Below are positions 1 to 6,749 of a stretch of 33,835 nucleotides of DNA, one piece after another. The notes under the pieces were generated by a model. The model did no database searches, was not told the DNA's origin, and saw only the letters and a program-made list of their open reading frames with translations. The position numbers and the translations under genes are program-made. The stretch is from a virus, in IMG/VR virus record IMGVR_UViG_3300043539_001893, positions 1-33,835 of that record; one strand, given 5' to 3'. Positions within the stretch are counted from its first letter, which is position 1; each line of letters starts with the position of its first letter.

Positions 1-2
1 CA

Positions 3-1001
3 TTTACTAGAACAGGACATAAAACAAAATCATACATATCCGCAACTTTAGTTAAAGAAAGATTTTTAAGTGGTAGTGCAAAAGTAATATCAATTCCAAA
101 TGTATATGTTGGTGAGGGAATAAAAAAAGGGTCTGTTATTTTAAAGGATAATATTAATGAATTAGATGAAGTTTCATATTTTGATGATTCATTTGGAAAC
201 CTACAAGATGACAGAGACCAAATTAATATTTCTAGAATTGATATGGGTGATGGGCCCGGTAGTCAACTAATAAATTTTACAGATTTATCAGAATACGTTT
301 ATAGTGCGTCATTTGAAGAAATACCGGGTGATGCGGTTGATATACAATTAGGAACATTGGATATTATCTATAATGGGATACAACAACCAACAATACAATT
401 GGTTAGTTTAGATATCGAATCAGGTATAGCGATTGCCGAAGACATACCATTTTTACCAGAAGAGTCACAGGGTATAAAAATTGGCAATGTATTTTATAAT
501 CAAGGACTAATTGTATTAACTAAAGATTCAGCATTAAAATTACAAAATCAATGGACGTTGGATTATAAATCTACACAAACCATATATGAACATGAGTATT
601 TATTGATTGCCAATGAAGATGAATTTAATGTATCACAAAATCCATCAGCAATAGTGGAGATTGGTAAAATTACAGAATTTATAACAGGTTCGGATAATAA
701 AATTTATAAAACAACTACTAATCCAGGTGTAAAATATATTAAAAAGAAATCCATATTAGAAACGGGTGAAATATTAGATTATAGATTTGCATCAAATTAT
801 ACATCATCGGTTAGTGGTGGATTTGAACATTATGATTTAAGTGGTTCGGTAGATAGTACCGGCTCGTTCTTAACACCATTCATTACAACTATTGGATTAT
901 ACGATGATAATTGTGATTTAGTAGCGGTGGCAAAATTACCACAACCAATCAAATCGGAACCAGATTTACCGGTAAACTTTATTGTACGATTTGATACATA
1001 A
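3..1001 (+). CDS. Phage virion structural protein, C-terminal part (5' end outside window)
   Basis: The frame is open back to the left edge, so this is the C-terminal 332 residues of a longer protein. The ATG at 243 is internal, because the codons before it read on without a stop (… DQINISRID then MGDG). It has no recognisable catalytic motif. The composition is beta-rich, with many Ser/Thr/Gly, and the last ~60 residues contain an FITTIGLYDDNCDLVAVAKL-type stretch ending in NFIVRFDT. I associate that ending with virion proteins of environmental T4-like phages (from memory, not searched). It lies upstream of small genes and the replication module rather than directly beside the fibre gene. 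The role could be baseplate, neck or tail decoration, and I cannot choose among these. Confidence 0.6.
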   Translation, partial: FTRTGHKTKSYISATLVKERFLSGSAKVISIPNVYVGEGIKKGSVILKDNINELDEVSYFDDSFGNLQDDRDQINISRIDMGDGPGSQLINFTDLSEYVYSASFEEIPGDAVDIQLGTLDIIYNGIQQPTIQLVSLDIESGIAIAEDIPFLPEESQGIKIGNVFYNQGLIVLTKDSALKLQNQWTLDYKSTQTIYEHEYLLIANEDEFNVSQNPSAIVEIGKITEFITGSDNKIYKTTTNPGVKYIKKKSILETGEILDYRFASNYTSSVSGGFEHYDLSGSVDSTGSFLTPFITTIGLYDDNCDLVAVAKLPQPIKSEPDLPVNFIVRFDT

Positions 1002-1012
1002 TCTTATATTTA
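981..1012 (+). promoter_or_regulatory. Weak promoter candidate (ATTG-N20-TATATTTA)
   Basis: TATATTTA at 1005-1012 follows ATTG at 981-984 with a 20-base spacer. This is the same spacing and -7-like box as the three strong repeat promoters, but the TTTG is degenerate and the conserved GGTAATATCAAAT core is absent. It overlaps the end of the upstream gene and lies 18 bases before the ATG at 1031. In AT-rich DNA the match may be chance. Confidence 0.3.
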
Positions 1013-1030
1013 TATACAAAAACAAATAAT

Positions 1031-1330
1031 ATGGCTAAAACTATTTTAGAATTATACGCAGAACAAAAAGCAGGTGGATGGGAAGAAGGTAAACCTGCAG
1101 CAGCATTAGTAGATGCAAACAAAGCTAATGACAAAACAAAATATTCAGTAGGTATTGATTTCTCAGGAACAAAATCTGCAGATGATAAAGCAATTGCAGC
1201 ATTTGAAGCAATTTCACCGGCTAAAAGTAGATATGGTATAGCGGGTGGCCAAATTGGTGGTGGTAGTTCATATTTAAAAAATGGATATACCGATGTTAAA
1301 CCATATGGTAAATTGGATAGAACAAAATAA
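1031..1330 (+). CDS. Small Ala/Gly/Lys-rich phage protein of unknown function
   Basis: A 99-residue protein rich in Ala, Lys and Gly, with no membrane segment or signal peptide. Its composition is hydrophilic, with a glycine-rich patch near residue 75 (GIAGGQIGGGSSY). The start is the only ATG near the upstream gene's stop and is preceded by AT-rich sequence without a Shine-Dalgarno. It sits between a virion protein and the resolvase, 5 bases before the latter, so the two are probably co-transcribed. A small virion or head/tail accessory protein is possible, but nothing in the sequence proves it. Confidence 0.6.
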   Translation: MAKTILELYAEQKAGGWEEGKPAAALVDANKANDKTKYSVGIDFSGTKSADDKAIAAFEAISPAKSRYGIAGGQIGGGSSYLKNGYTDVKPYGKLDRTK

Positions 1331-1335
1331 ATTTA

Positions 1336-1761
1336 ATGGCTAAAAAAGTTACAAAAAAGAACAATCCAAAATGGGTTGCTCAAAAATATGGATTTAAGTC
1401 TGGTTTAGAAGAAACCATCTCTCAACAAATAGAATCACAAGGAATTAAAGTAGAATATGAAACCGAAAAAGTTCCATACATAATTCCTGCATCCACTCAC
1501 CACTATCATCCTGATTTCAAATTACCTAATGGTATTAGAATAGAGACAAAAGGTAGATTTGTGGCAGCTGACCGTAAGAAACACTTATTGGTTAAAGAGC
1601 AAAACCCAAATATGGACATTAGGTTCATATTTTCGAATTCAAAGAACAAAATCACCAAAAAGTCTAAAACGACCTATGGGGATTGGTGTGAAAAAAACGG
1701 ATATAAGTATGCAGACAAAATCATCCCAAATGAGTGGTTTTTAGAGGAAAATAGACCGTAA
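1336..1761 (+). CDS. T7 endonuclease I-type Holliday junction resolvase
   Basis: A 141-residue protein of the phage T7 gp3 (endonuclease I) family, a PD-(D/E)XK-type nuclease that cuts four-way and branched DNA so that replicating phage DNA can be packaged. The catalytic set is intact: E25 (SGLEE), D60 (YHPDF), E70 and K72 (IETKG). The spacings 35, 10 and 2 equal those of T7 E20/D55/E65/K67. Further family-like blocks are VPYIIPAS before the metal site, DRKKHLLVKEQNP after it, and the ending YADKIIPNEWF. The N-terminal ~12 residues are basic. It starts 5 bases after the previous gene and ends one base before a repeated promoter element. It likely works with the primase and Mre11-Rad50-like genes downstream in recombination-dependent replication. 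No truncation is seen. Confidence 0.93.
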   Translation: MAKKVTKKNNPKWVAQKYGFKSGLEETISQQIESQGIKVEYETEKVPYIIPASTHHYHPDFKLPNGIRIETKGRFVAADRKKHLLVKEQNPNMDIRFIFSNSKNKITKKSKTTYGDWCEKNGYKYADKIIPNEWFLEENRP

Positions 1762-1797
1762 AATATTTGGTAATATCAAATATTTGTCGTATCTTTA
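1762..1797 (+). promoter_or_regulatory. Repeated promoter/operator element, copy 1
   Basis: AATATTTG (1762-1769) and CAAATATT (1777-1784) are perfect inverted repeats around GTAATAT. TTTG at 1766-1769 is followed after 20 bases by TATCTTTA (1790-1797). TTTG/TAnnTTTG with about this spacing is the Bacteroidota sigma-A promoter pattern. The core ATTTGGTAATATCAAAT recurs at 2358 and 13344. It drives the SPFH gene, whose ATG is 17 bases after the -7 box. Confidence 0.68.
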
Positions 1798-1814
1798 TTA
1801 TATAAAATAAAGGT

Positions 1815-2354
1815 ATGTTAGATAAATTAGTACAAGTATTAGAAAGATTTGGTTATCAATTAATGCCATTCGTTATTATTGAAGAATGGAATGCCGGAGT
1901 ACATTTAAGAAATGGGAAATGGATTAATACATTATATAGTGGTTTACATTTTAAGATACCATTTTTTGATAATGTAATTGAAACACCTGTTATTACTCAA
2001 TCAGTTAATTTACCCTCACAAACCCTAACAACATTAGACGAACAAAGTATTGTATTGAAATCAATTATTAGATACAGAGTTAGTAATGTAAGAACCTATT
2101 TATTGGGTGTGATGCATGCAAACGATGTCTTAATTGATACGACACAGGGAATGATTAGAGATGTAGTGGAGTTAACAACGTGGGATGACTTAGTGGATGT
2201 AAACGAAACAATAACTGACAAGGTGAAAGAATATGTAGTAAAGTGGGGAATTGAAGTCGAAGCAGTAACAATAACAGATTTGGGAATTGTTAAAAGTTTC
2301 CGTATTTTTGGAGACGAAACACATAAAACAACAATATTACCAAGTGATATGTAA
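1815..2354 (+). CDS. SPFH (band 7/prohibitin/stomatin)-domain protein
   Basis: A 179-residue protein covering mainly one SPFH domain. The block NTLYSGLHFKIPFFDNVIETPV (about residues 38-60) is the G-H-F-K-I-P-F pattern of the family start. It is followed by the NLPSQTLTTLDEQSIVLKS strand pair, the RYRVSNV strand, and the helical TTQGMIRDVVELTTWDDLV region with VEAVTITDLGIV. Family members scaffold membrane microdomains or regulate FtsH-type proteases. Here there is no clear transmembrane helix and the long C-terminal coiled coil is missing, so it is shorter than cellular stomatins. It has its own repeat promoter upstream and a second copy just after its stop. A role at the host membrane or in protease control is possible (inference). 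The domain call is good; the function is open. Confidence 0.8.
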   Translation: MLDKLVQVLERFGYQLMPFVIIEEWNAGVHLRNGKWINTLYSGLHFKIPFFDNVIETPVITQSVNLPSQTLTTLDEQSIVLKSIIRYRVSNVRTYLLGVMHANDVLIDTTQGMIRDVVELTTWDDLVDVNETITDKVKEYVVKWGIEVEAVTITDLGIVKSFRIFGDETHKTTILPSDM

Positions 2355-2390
2355 AATATTTGGTAATATCAAATATTTGTCGTATATTTA
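2355..2390 (+). promoter_or_regulatory. Repeated promoter/operator element, copy 2
   Basis: Near-identical to copy 1 through 32 bases: AATATTTG (2355-2362), GTAATAT loop, CAAATATT (2370-2377), then TTTG at 2359-2362, a 20-base spacer and TATATTTA (2383-2390). The primase GTG at 2395 lies only 4 bases beyond the -7 box, so a transcript from here would be leaderless or would need a start slightly further in. Confidence 0.68.
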
Positions 2391-2394
2391 AAGG

Positions 2395-3336
2395 GTGTTG
2401 AAGCAAAATGATAAGAATATAGTCGTATCTACTCTAACCGGCGTGTTAGGTAGTCATCTTACCCTAAAAGGGAATGAGTTGGCATTTTACTGTCCTTTTT
2501 GTAATCACCATAAACAAAAACTACAAGTTAATACGGAAACCCAAAAGTGGCATTGTTGGACTTGCAATAGTGGTGGTAAGAAATTGACCTCATTATTAAA
2601 AAAGTTAGATGTAGATAGAAAGGTTATTTCGGTTATTAGAGAGATATACGGAGATAGCAATTATAACCCACTTTTAGAGGATGCCGATACAAAGGTGTTC
2701 ATTTCCCTACCAAAAGAATTTATTAGTCTTAGTGAGGTTCCTAAAGGGTTTAATCCAGAATATAAACACGCAATACATTATCTCAATCAAAGAGGTATTA
2801 CTGAAAAGGATATAATCAAATATAATATAGGATATTGTAAAGAAGGACTATATGGACAAAGAGTAATTATACCATCATATAATTCCGATGGGTCATTAAA
2901 TTACTTTGTTTCTCGTTCGTATTATCCGGACAACAAAATGAAATACAAAAATCCTCCAATCAGCAAAAATGTAATATGTTTTGACTCACAGGTAAATTGG
3001 AATGAACCGATTATACTTTGTGAAGGTGTATTTGATGCAATTACAATTAAAAGAAATGCAATTCCACTTTTAGGTAAGTTTCCATCCAGAATATTGGTTG
3101 AGAAAATCTTTATGAGTGGTATTACCGATATTATTATTTCATTGGATAACGATGCAATTAATGAGGCACTTAAAGCAGCCGAATATTTTAGAAAACAAGG
3201 TATTCATGTAAAAATGATGTACCTTAAAGATAAAGATGCCGCCGATATGGGGTATGAAAAATTCTACGAAGAACTAAAGAAAACTAAAGAGTTTTCATCC
3301 GAAGAATTATTGTTAAACAAAATAAACTCACTATGA
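2395..3336 (+). CDS. DNA primase (CHC2 zinc finger + TOPRIM)
   Basis: A 313-residue DnaG-type primase, the equivalent of T4 gp61 in role, making RNA primers for lagging-strand synthesis. The zinc-binding module uses C33, C36, C54 and C57 (CPFC … CWTC). The catalytic TOPRIM core shows E210-G-x-x-D214 (CEGVFDA) and D251-x-D253 (SLDNDA). No helicase domain follows, so a separate helicase is expected elsewhere. The start is non-ATG: GTG at 2395, or TTG at 2398; the nearest ATG (2408) is out of frame. The repeat promoter ends at 2390, which makes the true start uncertain. Its stop overlaps the next gene (ATGA), so translation is probably coupled to the recombination nuclease. Confidence 0.9.
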   Translation: MLKQNDKNIVVSTLTGVLGSHLTLKGNELAFYCPFCNHHKQKLQVNTETQKWHCWTCNSGGKKLTSLLKKLDVDRKVISVIREIYGDSNYNPLLEDADTKVFISLPKEFISLSEVPKGFNPEYKHAIHYLNQRGITEKDIIKYNIGYCKEGLYGQRVIIPSYNSDGSLNYFVSRSYYPDNKMKYKNPPISKNVICFDSQVNWNEPIILCEGVFDAITIKRNAIPLLGKFPSRILVEKIFMSGITDIIISLDNDAINEALKAAEYFRKQGIHVKMMYLKDKDAADMGYEKFYEELKKTKEFSSEELLLNKINSL

Positions 3337-6300
3337 GTAGTAAATTAAAAACAATTTACCACATTGCCGATGTACACATTCGTAATGTAAAAAGACACAA
3401 AGAGTATAGACAAGTATTTGAAAAAATGTTTGTAGAAATTCGTAAAAGAGGAACTGAAGATGCAATTATATATTTAGCAGGTGATATTGCCCACGCTAAA
3501 TTAGAAATGTCACCAGAATTAGTCAACGAAATAAGTTGGTTATTCAAAGAGTGTGCTAAAACTTGTCCTACAATTCTTATTACCGGAAATCACGATTGTA
3601 ATATGAACAATATGGATAGAATGGATGTTCTTACTCCATTGGTTGACGCATTAGAATTAGAAAACTTTTATTATTTAAGAGATACACAAGTATTTTCAAT
3701 TGGTGGTATTGATTTTTCAGTATTTTCAATTTTAGATAACAAAGACAATTGGATTAGTGCTGACAAAATGTTTGGTAATAAAAAGATTGCATTATTTCAC
3801 GGACCTGTTGATAATTCACAAACTGATATTGGATATGTGGTAAGTAGTAGACATTTTACAACGGATATATTTGATGGTTTTGATTTAGCCTTATTAGGCG
3901 ATATTCATAAGCGTCAAGAAATGATTAGTCCGAAAGGTTGTAAGGTAGTTTACGCGGGTTCTTTATTACAACAAAACTTTGGTGAGACATTGGATAGACA
4001 TGGATTTTTAGCATGGGATTTAGACACAATGACCTATGAGGAAATTGACATTCAAAATGATTATGGTTATTATACTATGGATATTGACAATGGTAAGGTT
4101 CCAGTTGTAAATGATATGCCAAAACATCCTCGTTTAAGAGTAAGATTGTCAAACACCGATACTGCGGACACTAAAAAAGTAATTGCGGAAATCAAAATGA
4201 AATATGGTGTTGATGACTTTACAATTATTAGAACAGACTCTCTATCAAAAAAGAAAACAGGAGATAGAGGTAATAAATTAGACTTTGAAAACATTGCAGA
4301 TATAAACTACCAAAACTCTTTAATAAATGAGTATGTGGAAAGAATGATGCCGTTTGTTGATGCAAAAGATTTAGGTGAATTAGAAAAGATAAACAGAGAT
4401 GTCAATAGTAGAATTACACATGAGGAAACTTTAAGAAACATTTATTGGAAACCGATTAGATTTGAGTTTTCTAATATGTTTAGTTATGGTGAGGACAATA
4501 AGATTGATTTTAGTAAGTTAAACGGATTGATGGGATTGTTTGCACCAAATGCACAAGGTAAGTCATCTATCTTTGACGCAATTTCATTCTGTCTTTATGA
4601 TAAGAGTAGTAGAGCATTCAAAGCACAAAATATCTTAAACAATAGAAAGCAAGATTTTAGTTGTCATTTACATTTTCAAATTGAAGGTATAGATTATCAT
4701 ATTGAAAGAACTGCAAAAACTATAAACAAAGGAAAAAATGTTAAAGTTGATGTTCAGTTTTATAGACAAGATGGTGATGATAAAACTTCTTTGAACGGAA
4801 CCGAAAGGAGAGACACAAATGCCGTAATTGAACAATATGTTGGTAAGTATGAAGATTTTGTATTGACCGCATTATCGTTACAAGGTAATAACTCTATATT
4901 CATTGACAAATCACAAAGTGAGAGAAAAGACCTACTAGCTCAATTTATGGGATTGAATGTTTTTGACAAATTATATGAAACAGGATTAGAAGATATTAAA
5001 GAAGTTTCAGTATTGATTAAAAACTTTAAGAGAAACGACTTTACTACCGAACTTGCAGATAAAGCAAATGACTTAAAAGAAAAGAAAGGTGAGTTAAAAG
5101 AATTAGATAAAGAATTAGCTAGATTGAATGCTGACAAAGATGGTTTGGATGGTGTTATATTAGATTTAAGTAGAAACCTTACTCCTATTGACTCTAATTT
5201 GGACTTACCTACATTAGAAGAAAAAAGAAAGGGTTTGGGTGAAGATATTCAAAACAATACAACTTTAATTGGAACAAAAGAAACATTCATTAAAATATTA
5301 GAAGGAAAAATTGAAGAAATTTCACAATCAATAGATGAAAAGAAACAATTAAATGGAATTGATATAGAAGTTGTGTATTCTAACTATAAAGAATATCAAA
5401 AGAAATTAGTTGATGAAACCAAAGTATATGATACTGCAAAATTGCATGTAAGCTCTGCAGAAGAAACAATTAAAAATTTGGATAATCATAAATACGACCC
5501 AAATTGTAAGTTTTGTTGTGATAATACTTTTGTAAAAGATGCAATGAGAGTAAAAGAATTATTACCTCAATTGAAAGAAATGCTTAGAGAAGCATTGGTT
5601 GATTGTACCGGTATTCAACAAACATTAGATACAATGGAAGGTGTTGAGGAACAATATAATGAATTGACAGACTTAAAAATAAAACTTGGACAATCCAAAG
5701 GTATATTAAAAACTGCTGAGGCTGAGTTAAAAGGTTTGGAAACAAAAGAAGAATTATTACAAACTCAATTAGACAAAGTAGAAGAAGATATTGAAAAGTA
5801 TTTTGAAAACGAAGAAACAATTCAAAGTAATAAAGAGTTAGAAAAACAAATCAAAGAATTAGAAGTAGAGAAAAAGAAAATTGAGTCTGACATTAAAGAT
5901 ATTACTAAACAAATAGCAACTACAAATGGTTCTATATCATCATTACAGACTTATATAGACAATATCAAACAAAAGATGAATGAGGTTAAGGACTTAGAGG
6001 AAAAGAACCGATTATACACCTATTATTTAGATGCTGTAAAGAGAGATGGTATTCCATATGAGTTAATTTCAAAAGCATTACCTGTTATTGAAAATGAGGT
6101 AAACAATATCCTTGCACAAGTTGTAGACTTTGGTGTTACAATGGAAATGGATGGTAAATCAATCAATGCAAAAATAGTTTACGAAGACCAAGAGTGGCCA
6201 TTAGAGATGTGTAGTGGAATGGAGAAGTTCGTTAGTGGACTTGCTATTAGAGTTGCACTTATTAATGTATGTAACTTACCTCGTCCGAATTTCTTAGTAG

Positions 6301-6482
6301 TGGATGAAGGATTTGGTACATTGGATGCAGATAACTTATCATCTTTATTTATGATGATGCAGTATCTTAAAACTCAATTTGATTTCATTTGGGTTATTTC
6401 TCACTTAGAACAAATGAGAGATATCGTAGATGGATTGATAGAAATAAAAAAAGTAAATGGGTTTAGTAAGATTGATTTCTAA
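3333..6482 (+). CDS. Fused Mre11-Rad50-type recombination nuclease (gp47+gp46-like)
   Basis: A 1049-residue single chain joining the two subunits that T4 encodes as gp47 and gp46 and E. coli as SbcD and SbcC. The N-terminal part is an Mre11-type phosphoesterase: D13-x-H15 (IADVHIR), G50-D51, G85-N-H-D88, a GDIHKRQ histidine motif and YAGSLLQQNFGE. The second part is an SMC/Rad50 ATPase: Walker A ending GKSS (G409-K410-S411), long charged coiled coils, the zinc-hook motif C725-K-F-C728, an SGME signature (961-964) and Walker B LVVDE (D991, E992) with a GTLD D-loop. It resects DNA ends for recombination-dependent replication. It is coupled to the primase by a 4-base overlap. The last 20 bases overlap the convergent small gene. 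Confidence 0.95.
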   Translation: MSSKLKTIYHIADVHIRNVKRHKEYRQVFEKMFVEIRKRGTEDAIIYLAGDIAHAKLEMSPELVNEISWLFKECAKTCPTILITGNHDCNMNNMDRMDVLTPLVDALELENFYYLRDTQVFSIGGIDFSVFSILDNKDNWISADKMFGNKKIALFHGPVDNSQTDIGYVVSSRHFTTDIFDGFDLALLGDIHKRQEMISPKGCKVVYAGSLLQQNFGETLDRHGFLAWDLDTMTYEEIDIQNDYGYYTMDIDNGKVPVVNDMPKHPRLRVRLSNTDTADTKKVIAEIKMKYGVDDFTIIRTDSLSKKKTGDRGNKLDFENIADINYQNSLINEYVERMMPFVDAKDLGELEKINRDVNSRITHEETLRNIYWKPIRFEFSNMFSYGEDNKIDFSKLNGLMGLFAPNAQGKSSIFDAISFCLYDKSSRAFKAQNILNNRKQDFSCHLHFQIEGIDYHIERTAKTINKGKNVKVDVQFYRQDGDDKTSLNGTERRDTNAVIEQYVGKYEDFVLTALSLQGNNSIFIDKSQSERKDLLAQFMGLNVFDKLYETGLEDIKEVSVLIKNFKRNDFTTELADKANDLKEKKGELKELDKELARLNADKDGLDGVILDLSRNLTPIDSNLDLPTLEEKRKGLGEDIQNNTTLIGTKETFIKILEGKIEEISQSIDEKKQLNGIDIEVVYSNYKEYQKKLVDETKVYDTAKLHVSSAEETIKNLDNHKYDPNCKFCCDNTFVKDAMRVKELLPQLKEMLREALVDCTGIQQTLDTMEGVEEQYNELTDLKIKLGQSKGILKTAEAELKGLETKEELLQTQLDKVEEDIEKYFENEETIQSNKELEKQIKELEVEKKKIESDIKDITKQIATTNGSISSLQTYIDNIKQKMNEVKDLEEKNRLYTYYLDAVKRDGIPYELISKALPVIENEVNNILAQVVDFGVTMEMDGKSINAKIVYEDQEWPLEMCSGMEKFVSGLAIRVALINVCNLPRPNFLVVDEGFGTLDADNLSSLFMMMQYLKTQFDFIWVISHLEQMRDIVDGLIEIKKVNGFSKIDF

Positions 6483-6648
6483 GAACGACCTTATCAGCCT
6501 TCAACACACTAGATTGTGGTTTTGAGACACCGACGTGTTTCTTGATTAGATTTTCAACTAGACTACCCATTTTAAACCCGTGTTCTTCACAATACCCTTT
6601 GAGAAGTTCATGGGTTTCTTTTTTGATTTGTAACATTGCGTATTTCAT
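6463..6648 (-). CDS. Small ribbon-helix-helix-like regulator
   Basis: A 61-residue protein and the only convincing minus-strand gene in the window. Its first 40 residues, a short strand (KYAMLQI) followed by helix KETHELLKGYCEEHG and helix MGSLVENLIKKHV, have the strand-helix-helix plan of Arc/MetJ-type DNA-binding proteins. The tail is basic and lacks a clear fold. The start could be M1 or M5. It fills the gap between the recombination nuclease and the fibre gene, overlapping the former by 20 bases tail to tail. Two 14-base direct repeats lie just upstream of its start, as expected for autoregulation and possible control of the fibre operon (inference). Small size makes the assignment moderate. 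Confidence 0.6.
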   Translation of the reverse strand: MKYAMLQIKKETHELLKGYCEEHGFKMGSLVENLIKKHVGVSKPQSSVLKADKVVLRNQSY

Positions 6649-6655
6649 AACTTAT

Positions 6656-6699
6656 TTAGTTTTCTTTAGTATTATATAATGTATATTAGTTTTCTTTAG
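6656..6699. repeat. Paired 14-base direct repeats upstream of the RHH-like gene
   Basis: TTAGTTTTCTTTAG occurs at 6656-6669 and again at 6686-6699, 30 bases apart, about three helical turns. On the minus strand this reads CTAAAGAAAACTAA and lies 8-51 bases upstream of the RHH-like start. RHH repressors commonly bind direct repeats in register, so an operator is the simplest reading. The intervening TATTATATAATGTATA is AT-rich enough to contain promoter boxes in either direction. Confidence 0.55.
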
Positions 6700-6727
6700 A
6701 TAAATATGACATAATTCTTTTTTTAGA

Positions 6728-6735
6728 GATATTTA
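6728..6735 (+). promoter_or_regulatory. Possible -7-like box before the tail-fibre gene
   Basis: GATATTTA lies 14 bases upstream of the fibre ATG, resembling the TAnnTTTA boxes of the repeat promoters. The same GATATTTAT is found just before the ATG at 27917. No TTTG is present at the expected distance. Low confidence in AT-rich DNA. Confidence 0.25.
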
Positions 6736-6749
6736 TTTAAAAAGATTAA

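Noticed and set aside
243-245. ATG at 243 as the true start of the first gene
   Set aside because: The same frame is open without a stop back to base 3, so the ATG is internal to a gene cut by the window edge.
1762-1790. Inverted repeat as a transcription terminator
   Set aside because: The stem is nearly all A/T with no U-run directly after it, and it is attached to conserved promoter boxes. An operator/promoter fits better.
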